Shown: one piece after another, positions 43,316 to 55,070 of the stretch
Layout: each line of letters opens with the position of its first letter
How positions within the stretch are numbered: the first letter of the stretch is position 1
NCBI RefSeq assembly: GCF_029168945.1
Contig: NC_083605.1
Span: 7,261,280-7,325,279, forward strand
Length of the DNA stretch: 64,000 nt
Direction: 5' to 3'
DNA from: Cannabis sativa
Taxonomy: Eukaryota; Streptophyta; Magnoliopsida; Rosales; Cannabaceae
Position numbers and translations under genes: made by a program
Notes under the pieces: model-generated
Seen by the model: only the letters and a program-made list of their open reading frames with translations
Database searches by the model: none
What the model was told of the DNA's origin: nothing

Positions 43316-43611
43316 TTCAATAACGACATTGTCGTCATTGATAATAATATCAATAACGACAATGTCGTTGTTGATGCACTCAGATCTAAAAAAAAAAAAG
43401 AAAATAAATATTATTCCCAAAGACATTGTCGTTGTTGATAATTTTTATTCCCAACGACTTAAAAAGTCGTTGTTGATAATTGTTTTTTCCAACGAAGTAT
43501 TCCCAACGATTTTTTACCAACGAAATGTCCTCATTGATGCGCAATACTGACGAAAACAGGGGTTTTTACCAACGAAATTTGTCCTCAGTAATCCTCATTT
43601 TTCTTGTAGTG
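43316..43611. repeat. Right subterminal palindrome array and TIR of CACTA 2
   Basis: AACGACATTGTCGTC (43323), AACGACAATGTCGTT (43354), GACATTGTCGTT (43421) and AACGACTTAAAAAGTCGTT (about 43453), ending at TTCTTGTAGTG. Confidence 0.85.
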
Positions 43612-44950
43612 AAAAACAAGAAAAATCATCAACACACATAAAAATAAATCTCTTACCATACAAGCTTTCAACCTGGATTGGACCCATTAGATCCATGTGA
43701 AGAAGTTCGAGGACTCTGGAAGTATTCACATTAGGAACACTTTTGTGAGAAATTTTGAGTTGCTTACCAAGCTGACATGGTCCACATTTTCCCACATATT
43801 CCTTACCCAATTTAAGTAATCTTCGAACAATTCTTGCACTTGACAATCTTTTTAGATTTTTGAAATGAATATGACCAAGTTTTTCATGTCATAAATCAGT
43901 AGTATTATTAATGGTAGAATGACAAATAGCATAAGTGGTGAGAGTGTAACAATTGTCACTAGATCTGAGCCCTTGCAAGACAATTTCATCAAGAATATTA
44001 TAAACATAACAATCGTTACCATCAAAGCTAACAGTATAACCCTAATCACAAATTTGACTAATGCTAAGAAGATTAACTTTTAGTCCTTCAACCAATATGA
44101 CATTCTTCAGTCTAGGAAGACCTTCAAAATTAAGAGTCCCATTCATATGACTTTTTTAACAAGACCGTTACTGAAGGTAACTTCTCCACAATGCATTGGT
44201 CTAATGTTGTCAAGATAATCTTTTTCCCTTGTCATGTGTCTAGAACAACCACTGTCAAAATACCACAAGTGAGAAGTAGTAGTTTTAAAATATGAAAAGC
44301 CTACTAAGCATTAGGGGTGTTCATTGGATCACATCTAATGGATTTGGACCCATCCGATCCAATCCAATTGAATTGAGTCATCCGATCCGATCCGATCCAA
44401 TGGATGTATTGGATTGGATCGGTTCCATCCATTGGATGCTTTAACTGGTTTTTTATTAGATTGGATTGGATCCATCCAATGGATCCCATGGATGAATCCA
44501 ATCCATTTTAACCACTATTTAGGCTAATTTCATTAAAATATATATATATATGAAAAAATATAATTTAAAACCTAATAATCTAACATAGATAATAAAATAA
44601 TATATAAAATATTAAATAAAATAATTAAATATATATAAAATTATAAATATTAAAAATGATTGGATGGACATTCGATGATATTGGATTGGATTAGATCGGT
44701 TATCCATTGGATCGGATGTCTCATCCAATATCCGATCCGATCCAATTGGATTTTTAAAATTTGCATCCGATCCGATCCAATTATGATTGGATATCCGATT
44801 CTATTGGATCGGTTAGGATTGTATCGGTCGGTTGGAATTGGATTGGATGACTTTCTGCACACCCCTACTAAGCATTTATTTTTAACAACTCATTTTTGTT
44901 TTCGAGAAACATACTTATTTCCAAAATAATTAGATTTAAATATATTTTGT
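43612..44950 (-). pseudogene. Copia 2 pol, protease and first part of integrase
   Basis: On the minus strand: protease LWYFDSGCSRHMT (about 44275-44235), a decayed stretch with FGNGL-like sequence, then MKNLVIFISKI-type remnants of the HxxxH region. The last readable frame (43846-43595) has KCGPCQLGKQLKISHKS and LELLHMDLMGPIQVESL, the first catalytic Asp of integrase. Several frameshifts and stops. The hAT element at 44312-44867 sits just upstream of the protease motif. Confidence 0.85.
44312..44867. mobile_element. hAT element with 8-bp target duplication inside Copia 2 pol
   Basis: Termini TAGGGGTGTTC and GCACACCCCTA; the flanking duplication CTAAGCAT is exact (44304-44311 and 44868-44875). 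Both subterminal regions are packed with GGATTGGATCGG / CCGATCCAATCC motifs, like the element at 5671-6572 but with another interior. Non-coding, 556 bp. Confidence 0.92.
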
Positions 44951-45043
44951 ATAGTAACACATTCAGGTTAAATGTGGCCTTTTATTCTAAAAAAATGGCA
45001 AATAGAAGTGAATTCCCTTTAAAATTATAAAACTGATACCGTG

Positions 45044-46576
45044 CTATTTCTTTTCTGTATCAGCAGTACTGTCCTTTCTTGAATTAACAGATTCCTGTAA
45101 GGTAGAGACATAACTTCCAAAAACAAAAACATCAGATTTAACAAATTTGGTATTAGATGTTGATTGAGTCGAAACAAAACCTAAACTAGCATGACTCATT
45201 TGACTTGAATTTTGAATCTTTTCAAAAATATTGGAACTTGGATTTAGCATTTTGATATTTCTTTTAAGATTTTCGAGTTCCTCAATGAAAGAGATAATTT
45301 CATAATCTTTTAAAATCAAATCAGATTCACAACATTTATTTTTCTCTTCAAGATCTTTGATGTTGACATAAATCTTTATTCACTTAATCGAGGAACGATT
45401 TTCAGCACAAATTTCTAACCACTTACCAAACATTACCTTGTAAGATTCAGCCAAAGAGTTTTCATCAAGTTCTGACTCATCTAAATTTGATCCATCTTTT
45501 TTCCCTTTGTCATCAGTCAAAGTGTTATTCAAACATATGAACATTCCTTTTTCCTACAAACCACTTGACAAAACACTTGTTAAAGTAATTTTTTTCATTT
45601 TCATCCTCACTACTTTCAAAGTCATCACTCGAAGTAACATTAAAATCCTTTTTATTTTTCTTCAAGGTATTAGCACAATAAGATTAAATATGACCATACC
45701 CTTCACATTCTCTGCATTGAATACCTTTTTTATTGTTAGACAAAAGGTTTAGAAGGGTTGATACCTCTTGGAGTTTTTGAATAAATCCTTTTATTTCCAA
45801 CAGATTTCATGTATTTTTGAAAATTCTTTATCAACAAGGGCATTTCATCATCATAAATATTAATTTCAGAAACTTTAAAAGCAATACCTTTGCTTTTCTC
45901 ACTCGAGACGCTTTGCTTATTCTTTTTCTTGATTTGTTGATTTAACTCAAAAGTTCTTAAAGAACCCATGAGTTCTTCAACCTTCATTTTGCTAAAATCT
46001 TTGCCTCCTCCATAATAAGTAATTTTGTGTCAAATCTATCAGGAAGCACACGAATAATTTTCAGAACTTACACAGATTCATCTAATTTTTCTCCCAAGGC
46101 AAAAAAAACTCATTAGAGATATCAGATAATCTTTCATAAAATTCAGACAAAGTTTCAGTTTTTAACATTCTCAATTCATCAAAAATAGTTTGCAACATGG
46201 TAAAACATGGTCTTTTTACATCAGTGGTACCCTCAAACTGAGTTTGAAGGATTTCCCACTCGTCATTTGTAGATTCACAAGATGGTATTAATTTAATAAA
46301 GCCTTCACCAACACCATTAAAAATAGCATGTAAAGCGTTATTATTGTCACCATATAATTTTTCATCTTCAGTAGTCCAATTAAGTTCAGGTTTTACCTTA
46401 GTATTACTTTCATCGTCATTTTCAGTAGGTCGTGACCAACCTGTAAGTATAGCTCTCCAAGCCTTCTCATCTTGTGACTTAATGAATGCTCTCATTCTGA
46501 CCTTCCAATATGGATAATTCGAATCATTCAACAGAGGTGGTTGAGTAATGAAGCTTCCTTCTGTAAACAACGACAT
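45044..46576 (-). pseudogene. Copia 2 gag
   Basis: ATG at 46576 (MSLFTEGSFITQPPLLNDS). The gag domain is open to 46082 (NNALHAIFNGVGEGF, ERLSDISNEFF) without the frameshift seen in Copia 1. After a shift come MKVEELMGSLRTFELNQQIKKK (45987) and, further on, a decayed zinc-knuckle region and the coiled stretch IEELENLKRNIKMLNPSSNIFEKIQ (45319-45044). Useful as a reference for reading Copia 1. Confidence 0.88.
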
Positions 46577-46640
46577 CTCACATAAAACATATTATACGAA
46601 ATAAAATAATCTCAAGATCTCTCTAAGAGTTTAGTAACTC

Positions 46641-46655
46641 GCTCTGATCATACCA
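46641..46655 (-). other. Copia 2 primer-binding site, altered
   Basis: The minus strand reads TGGTATGATCAGAGC, the Met-tRNA site with two extra bases (GA) after TGGTAT, which would weaken priming. Confidence 0.75.
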
Positions 46656-46656
46656 A

Positions 46657-47292
46657 TTAAAATTCTTTATTTAATAGCAAAATAATAAAACTGGCACTAA
46701 AACAGCTTTTCTATAGCTACAACAGACAGCTCTGTAACTCTAGAATAAACCAAAAAAACAAACAGTGCATAAAAGTAAAAATAGACAAGGTTTTTGTACG
46801 TGATTTCAACAATCCTTCTAGATTGTTACTAGTCCACGGGGCCACACCCGAAAATAAGATTTATTAGATAGATCTCAAAAATATTATGTAATTGACTTAT
46901 GCATAAATAGACTCCCTCTTATTGTATGCCGCAAGCTTGATGTATTCCACCTTCTAATCGAATCTTGTTGAAACTTCAAGTGCTCAAACTCCCTTCGATC
47001 TCCTTGAAGAGTGCTTGCTTCCTCCTGAGGCAAGACTTGAAAAGTAATATCCCGAAAGTTTTGTAAAACCTTCTCCCGAAGGTAGCACTATTGTTCTTTT
47101 TTTTTTTTGCAGACTTGGATACAGATTCAACACTCTCTTCTCTACAAAACAAAGACACTCTTTTCTTAAGAAATGAATACAAGTCAAAGTGTATGAAAGA
47201 GATACATGACCTAGCTACTATATGGTATATTTATAATCAATATGCACCTTATTGACAGCTCATACATGGTCTGAACAAGACCACAACTCACT
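46657..47292 (-). repeat. Copia 2 5' LTR fragment
   Basis: 636 bp homologous to the last half of the Copia 1 LTR, including TATA-like ATTATAAATATACC (about 47230), GTGTCTTTGTTTTGTAGAGAAGAG, one copy of the hairpin unit (47090-47020) and the conserved GGCCCCGTGGACTAGTAACA. Its first part has been displaced by CACTA 3 at 47293. Confidence 0.88.
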
Positions 47293-47319
47293 CACTACAA
47301 CAAAAACCCCCTTTAGAGG

Positions 47320-47530
47320 CGGTTTTTAAGCCCTTTCAGCGTCGGTTTTTGCGAAATTCGCTACCGACGGTGATCAGGGCGACGCTAAAGGGTTTATATG
47401 AACCGACGCCATATGTACCCCTATGGCGTCGGTTATTAGCTGGGAACCGACGCCATAGGGGTACCTATGGCATCAATTCCTAGCCAATAAACGACGCCAT
47501 ATGTGGCGTAGCAACCGACGCCATAGGTAC
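47320..47530. repeat. Subterminal repeats of CACTA 3
   Basis: CGACGCCATA and its inverse TATGGCGTCG recur about six times within 200 bp, in both orientations; presumed protein-binding sites. This differs in sequence from the arrays of CACTA 1 and 2. Confidence 0.8.
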
Positions 47531-48011
47531 GCGAATTTCAGTTTTTTCATTTTTTTTAATTTAATTATATAATTTTAATTAAATTTTAATTATATATTTA
47601 TTAATTTATATATTATTTTATTTAATTTAAATTACATATTTATTTTTTAAAATGTAAATTAAATATTATTTAAATTTGGGTAAAATACATAATTTAATTT
47701 CATAAAAGTAATTAAATATTACACAAACACTAATGTAAAATTAGTTCAAAATATTAATAAGTTAATAAATCTAACTACAAGTTAATCTATAAAAATTACA
47801 TAATGAAGAAAAATTCTTCGACCTTTCAACCTCAATCGTCACCGTGAATCACCGCCATCAATTGTTCGATCCACTTTCGCTGTAGTGGTAATAATTCTGT
47901 TTTTGGATCGTATTGCTTCTTACCCCCAAACTGTTAAAAAAATTAAAAATTTATATTACTTTATGTATATGTATATTATATATTTGTTATTATAGAATTT
48001 ATATACTATAA
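47531..48011. other. AT-rich 3' part of CACTA 3
   Basis: Between the subterminal repeats and the last Ulp1 exon; a decayed tail or UTR. A frame-like stretch near 47930-47820 on the minus strand is not clear enough to call. Confidence 0.4.
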
Positions 48012-51000
48012 TCAATAATTAAAACTTAAAGCTTTTTGATCTTGTATGTAACGGCTGGGGTTGGCACGTGTGACGATGTCAGTGATATATTTCAAAACAT
48101 AAAAACCGCATTCTTGGCTTTTAGGTTGTCTTGGACAGTTTTCTTGGTTAATTCCTTGCCACGGGCCAAGATACTCATGTGCGTTCCCTATATACATGAA
48201 TGCCCTATTTTGGAAAATTATATTAGCATTTCAATTCGTTAGTTAATTTAAATTCGTTACATAAGAAGTCATTAAATTATTACCTTTCGATCATTTGTTC
48301 TATTACTTCGGGAATTGGGCGGCCACTTAAAGGGTTTAAATGGATAATTTTCCTTGGCGTAACCACCACTAGCGTCCAATGCATCCTAGAAAATTATATT
48401 GGAATATAAGTAAGATAGTATAAAAATAATTTGAAGACATAATATAGAAATGAACAATTAGCACTAAAGAATTTAATAAAGTTTACCCGATATTCCAAGG
48501 AATAAAGAACATTTGGTGGTTGTTGTTCATTAATGATAACCAATTAGCCAATCGTCTTGCCGCATCGTCAAAAGACTGACTCTTTTCTTCATCGTTGATC
48601 CCATGCACTATGAGAAGCTCTGGGTCGTAAAACTTGAAAAATTTTCTCAGACCGTTGATGCTCTCCCATATGTGCCTGCCAAAAAAAGTGTTAGTGTCTT
48701 ATAATAATTTAACTATAATTTGATATAAGGTTAATTAGATTAAAGAAGAGTATACATCATTCCAAACAGCATTCCCTGGTTGCCGATGTAGTCACACGTA
48801 GCAACCTGCTGCAAATCCTCTCCAGATAACGTGATATGGGTACGCGGTGCAATGAATCCTCGGGGGACAGGAATTGTGATTATATCACGTTTATCTTTGA
48901 GCCTCAGGAATTCATGAATCATCCATTTTAGCGAATTAGGGATCAACGCCATCTTCTCTTCCGTGAACAAGTCATCTTCCCGTGCACCACGGCCTTGTGG
49001 AGAAAGCATCGGAGCTTTCCCCTTTGACGCATCACGTCTTGAGGGCGGTTGAGCGAGTGGACCCTAAACAAAACAGAACATAATATATATATATCAAATT
49101 TTATCCAAATTCTACCGAAATTTCGGCAGCATAACGGTTGTAATTGAATGACCCCAAAAATTTTGAACATGGCTGTATAACGACAAATAACACATATATA
49201 ACAGTAGTTTGTTCATCCATCCCACCGCAACACATATATTCGCAGAACCTACTTCCCTACGGATGAATATTGAAGATATTCAAACTCCACTAATCATTAA
49301 TAATTAATTTAAGTTGAGAAGTTACCTCGGTTGTTAAAATTAAGTGCTTAGGCCAAGGAAGGAACATCTGGTATACGTCCCTAACATATCTGCACTCTTC
49401 AATTGGGACTGGGATTTCAGCGTCCTCTTGCAGGATTTCCGAAACCATAATTCGGGCATGTGAATCATCGTAGTTCTGGCAGTGAACTTGGATTATACCA
49501 ACATGCTCGTACAAATACCCTCGGGCCACAATGTTGTCGATGTTGTCAGAGCAGAGATGTACTTGCTGATTAAGGGCCGCATGGTCATCCAAATTGTACA
49601 GGATACCTTAGTCGTTGAGGGAAATAAACTCCTCAGCATAAGTTTGTGGTTGTACCTCATCCTGATGAGCGTATGGTTGTGGAACATACGCCTCACCAGC
49701 CACCTCTCCTTCTTCCTCTTGTTCGGCAGCGTTTCTCTGCAGCTTAAGGGATTGGACTTCGGCTTTTAATTTTTCAATCTCCTTCGCTTGCCGAGCCACA
49801 ACATCAGACACTTCCCTTTTCTTCCTGCCGAACAGTTGAGATGCCCTGGTCAGGAACCTACAAATCATAAAATGAAAATTAGCAACGATTTTATTTGTGT
49901 AACTAAATAAATAACATTTCAAGTAATAGCATACCCAGCAGCCCTGACACGTTCAGGATGCTCTGGTGTCCCGAGCGCCTGCGTCAGGATATCGTTTTGG
50001 CCCTGGACCTGAATTTGTCCCTGACTAAGCTTCTCCTCTAATTGAGCCTAATGCACGCATATATTCAAGCAATTAGTATATGAATTATATACACTAACTC
50101 ATGAGTAGAACTCAATTAAGGATTAATATATACTTACTATCTTCTCTGCAATTTCCTTGTGGTAATCCGTGACAAGTTTTCTACTCTTGGTGCGAGATTT
50201 AATCCAAACACGGTGGCGGGGGGGATCTGCAACTTCGAGGTCCTTTTTCTACATAACGTTATAACAATGAAATGAGTACCAATTAAATTGTATAGCACAT
50301 TATAGCACATTAAATTTTAAGCATTACTTACCACAACTTCCCGTACGTTCACCATTCCACTCCGACCACTTCGATGTCTGGATTGAATTTTTGAGGAACG
50401 TTCACGTTGCACCTTACTCAATTCCTACAATGCCAAAAAAATACATTAGATACATGTACTTGTATTTAAGAGTTTATCTTAGTGTTAATATAATTAGCGT
50501 ACCAAAAATTCAGGAGTTAGTCGACTTTCAACAAATTTGCACCAATCAGCAGCGTCGATCTCGGGGTCTTTTTCAGGGACTTGTGCCAGTCGTCCCAGAT
50601 CATTCTCTTTCAACGCGGGCATTATGATGTCTTTTGTCATCCTATTCTTGAAGTCTTTCATTAACTTCCCAGCTAGGATGAGACAATCATGTTTGAAGGA
50701 GTCCGGCACAATGAACCCCGTCTATTTTGAAGGAAAACAAACACTTGCCAGAGTCAACATTTGAAGTAATAGAAAAACAAATCAAAATTCTAACAAATAA
50801 CAGCTTACCTGTATGTCTTTCCAAACTTTATTTTTCAGAGTCGGGTTGACTTCTTTCCAGTTTTTATAGGCCAACCCTATTGTCTGCCGACATTTGACTC
50901 CTAGAGTGGATACGAGCTTCGCATAGCTTTTTCCACAGTATTGACCTTTGTCATTAACCTCGAGGGCCGCTCTTTTGCCCTGATCCATGAGTTTGGATAT

Positions 51001-51090
51001 TTCATTCATTTGCGTCGGCCCTCGTGTAGGTATTGTGGTTGGACACTCATTTTCTGCGCCCGAATGAGATCCTGATTCCGAGTTCGCCAT
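48012..51090 (-). CDS. TNPA-like / Ulp1-type (C48) cysteine protease gene of CACTA 3
   Basis: Many small exons on the minus strand, starting MANSESGSHSG at 51090. The N-terminal part (about 51090-50500) has TLGVKCRQTIGLAYKNWKEVNP and FKHDCLILAGKLMKDFKNRM, matching plant En/Spm TNPA-like proteins. A coiled segment at 49850-49750 (RQAKEIEKLKAEVQSLKLQ) follows. The 3' exons hold a Ulp1-type protease: NSLKWMIHEFLRLKD (48930), SLMNNNHQMFFIPWNI (48550-48500), MHWTLVVVTP with the catalytic HW (48388), then CPRQPKSQECGFYVLKYI (48145-48090) with the oxyanion Gln and catalytic Cys. The acidic triad position reads Asn (HLNPL) instead of the usual Asp. Ulp1 enzymes cleave SUMO-like proteins; the substrate here is unknown. 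Exon joins were inferred by eye, and intactness was not proven. Confidence 0.75.
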
Positions 51091-51236
51091 GTCTACACCA
51101 TTAACAAACAAACTTTAAAGTTAGCTATATATATAACAAGTAGTGTATATGAAATATTAAAAGCATAAACAAATTGTTAAGTTTTCAGGAGCATTCACAA
51201 CCACAATATAAAGTAAGCTATATATCAAGTTACCAA

Positions 51237-54200
51237 TTAGACATGTTTTCTTTTCTTTTTTTGTTTATGTTTGCCTGAATCACAATTGACCCATATTCCC
51301 TCATTGATATCGTTTATAATGTATTCAACGTCGTCTTCCTCAATGTTACAATCAATTCCCATAAGTTGCTCATGAATTGGTTGTCCAACAATGAAGTCAT
51401 CGTAACATAAGTCAGCATTCTCCTCATCCTCTTCAGTCTCTAAGAACCTCCTCTCTGGTGTCGATAAAACAATAGACCATTTATCATTAGTCGGATCAAA
51501 AATGTAAGAAACTTGAGCTGCTTGGCTAGCCATGATGAATGGATCATTCTTGCTTCCTCTCTTACTTAAATCAACCAAAGTAAAACCAAGCTTGTCAGTT
51601 TTTACTCCAACGTTGTTGTCAACCCAAGAACATTTAAAAAGTGGAATTCGGAACCCAAAATAATTGAGCTCCCATATTTCTTCAATGACCCCGTAATACG
51701 TCATATTACCTAAAACATGGTTTCTATCTTTTGCACTTGCAAAGTGCATAGTTTCTGCGACGATACGTATACCACTATTTTGAACCTCTCGAGCATCATC
51801 TCTTGACTTTGTATGAAAACGTTTACCCCTTACAATGTACGCTTCATGCTTTGCAACCGCAAAAGTTGGTCCAAGGGCAATACGACTCAACACATCAGAT
51901 ACTCCATGATTCGGTTCGTTCAACTTTGATATAATAGTATTCCTTAACCACCCAATGAAAGTTTGACGATGTTGGTCTGCAACCCATTTTTGTTTATTTT
52001 TTTGATTTCTTGGAACCATTGATTGTAACAGCTCCATATGGTCACTGTAAACAAGTAAGGTAAATCAAGTTATTGTTCATCGTGACTTAAGTAATGTTAA
52101 TAAAAAAAAAGGGTACTTACGTTATATATGGTTGAACCTCTGCGTTATTGTTCATCACGACTAATTGAGCTTGATCTAGGTCAAGCTTGGACACTATCAC
52201 CATTGTCCCTTTCCCCCTTAATCCTCTATCAACATCATCTGGGTCAGTTCTTGGTTTGCTAATTCCTATTGCCTCAACTCCAGCCATGTACTCTGAATAA
52301 AATTCCACAGCCTCTTCAGATATGTAGCACTCAACCATACATGCTTCTGGCCGATAGTGGTTACGCACATAACTTTTAAGTACCTTCATATTTCTTTCAA
52401 ATGGATACCTCCATCTCGCCCACACCGGCCCACACAGCCTTGCTTCTCTCACTAGATGAACCATTAAATGGATCATGATGTCGAAAAAAGATGGCGGAAA
52501 AAACTTTTCCAGGTTGCACAATGTTTTGACTACATGTTCATTTAATGCATCTAACTTATCCAATTCTAATTCCTTCCCGCACAGCCTATTAAAGAAAATG
52601 CAAACATGTGTCAAACACTCTCGAACATTTTTTGGCAAGACTGATCTAATGGCAATTGGAAGTAGATGTTGCATTAACGCATGACAATCATGTGATTTCA
52701 GACCCATTAGTTTCAATTCAGTCTCATTCACCAAAATTTTGATGTTAGACGAGTAACCATCGGGTACTTTCATATTTGCAAGTGATTTGCAAACTGTTTG
52801 TTTCTCTTTTTTGGACAAAGTGAAACAAGCAGGAGGCAAATATAATCGTTCACCTTTCTTCTCAGGTGCCGGAGATCGTCGTATACCCATTTCAACGAGA
52901 TCTAAACGACTATTTAGATCGTCCTTAGCTTTGCCGGGAATATCAAGTAAGGTACCAATAATACTCTCACACACATTTTTTTCAATATGCATGACATCCA
53001 AACAATGTCGAACTAGTAAACCTTTCCAATATGGAAGACGAAAGAAGATTGACTTTCTTTGAAAACAACCATTAGTTTTTTTTTTTATTTTTTTGCGTCT
53101 TTCCATACTTAAAATCTACAAGTTGAACTTGTTGGAGAATTTGTTCCCCAGACAGTGGCAAAGGAGCCATATCACCCTCTTCAGTACCATCGAATACTTT
53201 CTTCTTCCGTCTATCAAGATGATTTGCAGGCAAGTATCGTCTGTGACCCATATAACACATCTTGTGTCCATTTGCCAAGCGACAAGCCGATGTGTTAGTG
53301 CAACAAATCGGACAACCTTCGTAACCTTTTGTGCTTAAGCCTGATAAATTACTATAAGCAGGGAAATCACCGATACCCACAACAACACAGCTTTCAGATT
53401 AAAGAATTCTTTTTTAAAACCATCATAGACCTGAACCCCGTTCTCATACAATTCTATTAAATCGTCAATCAATGGTTCCAAATATACATCGATATTATGT
53501 CCAGGTTGTTGCGGGCCTGATATCATTAAAGAAAGCATGTTAAATTTCCTCTTCATCACTAACCAGGGAGGAAGATTGTACATAACTAGGAAGACAGGCC
53601 ATGAACTATGACGACTACTTAGAGATCTATGTGAATTTACTCCATCCGCAGACAGACCAAGATGAATGTGTCTTGGTTCAGATTTGAATTCAGGATTTGC
53701 AGGATGTCTGAGTTTTCCATATTTCACTCTCTTGGTCTCATGCCAAATCAAATTTTCAGAATGTTTTGCACTACGATATAATCGTTTCAGTCGCGGAATC
53801 AAAGGCATGTACCACATCACTTTTTGGGGGATAAGTTTCCTATTCTCCTTACTCTTGTTTACTTTATGGCGGGATAAACCGCAAGTCGGGCAATAATTCA
53901 TGTCTGCATATTCCTTACGATATAAAATGCAATCGTTCAGACATGCATGAATTTTTTCATACTTCAATCCTATAGAATTTAACGTTTTTTTCACTTCATA
54001 AGTAGATTCTGGGAAGCAGTTGGCAAATAGTAAGATATCTTTAAAAGCAGCTAAAAATTGAGTAAAACATTTATCGCTCACTCCATTTTCTGCTTTTATG
54101 TTGTAAAACTTTACCATTGTTGGTAATCTTAGTTTTTTACAACCATCGAACAGAGGTTTATCAGCATCACTAAGAAAATTATCGAATTTCTCAGGATCAT

Positions 54201-54540
54201 TAAGAAATTCCTCCTGTGCTTCGTTAAGCAAGTCCAATGGATAATCATCGAAATCATTACCCTCGATATCATCTACCCCCCGCTTTCCTAATGGATATGG
54301 ATCATTAGGTAAATGTTCGCCATGGTAATACCAATTAGTATAACTTCTATTGAAACCTCGTAAATACACATGGTCCTTAATCATTGTAATATTCCCTTTA
54401 GATACATTACAACAATCTACACACGGACAATGAATACGATCGTAATTTTTAGAATTCTTTAAGGCAAACTCTAAAACTGCATCGAACCCTACTTGAAATC
54501 GCAGTGTGTCTCTCTCCTCACGCATCCATGATTTATCCAT
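51237..54540 (-). pseudogene. TNP2 transposase of CACTA 3, two frameshifts
   Basis: Starts ATG at 54540 after an acceptor-like TTGGATAG. Domains: transposase-associated (YDRIHCPCVDCCN, NWYYHGE), TNP2 core (KSEPRHIHLGLSADGVN, YNLPPWLVMKRKFN, GYEGCPICCTN, YMGHRRYLP), DUF4218 region (VRHCLDVMHIEKNVC, GLKSHDCHALMQHLLP, FFDIMIHLMVHL, RWRYPFERNMKVLKSYVRN), exon end at 52121, intron, then DUF4216 exon 52044-51237 (MTYYGVIEEIWEL, FKCSWVD, MASQAAQVSY). Frameshifts near 53385 (after KAVLLW) and in the A/T homopolymer at about 53078-53095. It is distinctly diverged from the TNP2 of CACTA 1 and 2, i.e. another family. Confidence 0.92.
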
Positions 54541-54567
54541 AACAAAAATCCTATCCAAAAAAATTCA

Positions 54568-55070
54568 GTATTTAGTAACTAATTATAGCTAGTTACTAAT
54601 TACACAATGTAACTAACTAAGTTTCTCACAATTTATTCATATTAATTTATAAATTACTCAAATTCTCGTTTAGTTCATATTATTAGGTTGTTTTGTTGAT
54701 TAGAATGTTGGTAAAATGTTAAATATTTTTAATAAAAAAAGTTGAGGGGAAAAGTTTTTGGTAAAGCAATAAGGGTATTAACTAATATTTTCCCCTTTTA
54801 ATTAACTTTTGCTCTTTATTTTCTTTGAAAAATAAAAATCCACATTGAACCTCTCAAATGAAAGAAAAAAAAAATAAAAAAAGAAGGATTTTATATGTTT
54901 ATTTTGTTAATGTATTTAGTAACTAATTATAGCTAGTTACTAATTACACAATGTAACTAACTAAGTTTCTCACACAATTTATTCATATTAATTTATAAAT
55001 TACTCAAATTTTCGTTTTAGATTAGTTCATCATGTTATTAGGTTGTTTAGTTGATTAGAATGTTGGTAAA
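54568..55070. repeat. Direct duplication upstream of CACTA 3 TNP2
   Basis: About 150 bp starting TATTTAGTAACTAATTATAG at 54570 is repeated from 54914 with a few changes. The roughly 190-bp spacer has a short inverted pair AGGGGAAAA ... TTTTCCCCT (about 54744 and 54790). No gene. Confidence 0.75.

Larger units (their letters stand above)
35941..43611 (+). mobile_element. CACTA (En/Spm) transposon 2, complete (7671 bp)
   Basis: Termini CACTACAAGAA (35941-35951) and TTCTTGTAGTG (43601-43611) with target duplication AAA, inside the integrase gene of Copia 2. Subterminal repeats of the AACGACATTGTCGTT palindrome type lie at 36010-36220 and 43316-43520. It encodes two genes in the canonical order: TNP2 transposase and a TNPA-like protein. 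A first exon near 36250-36440 is followed by a long AT-rich intron whose acceptor TAG abuts the TNP2 ATG. Only two nonsense codons mar the coding exons. Confidence 0.95.
35661..47292 (-). mobile_element. Copia retrotransposon 2, SIRE-like, heavily nested into
   Basis: Minus-strand order: 5' LTR fragment 47292-46657, primer site, gag 46576-45044, protease/integrase 44950-43612, then (after CACTA 2) more integrase 35940-35665. RT, RNase H and the 3' LTR are absent at the chimeric joint near 35660. It is clearly related to Copia 1, but the LTR differs by roughly a fifth, so it is an older or divergent family member. Insertions: CACTA 2 (35941-43611), a hAT element (44312-44867), and CACTA 3 in the LTR at 47293. 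Confidence 0.9.

Noticed and set aside
44312..44867. GGATTGGATCGG arrays looked like a satellite or telomere-like repeat
   Set aside because: They lie only in the subterminal regions of elements with TIRs and 8-bp duplications, so they are hAT parts.
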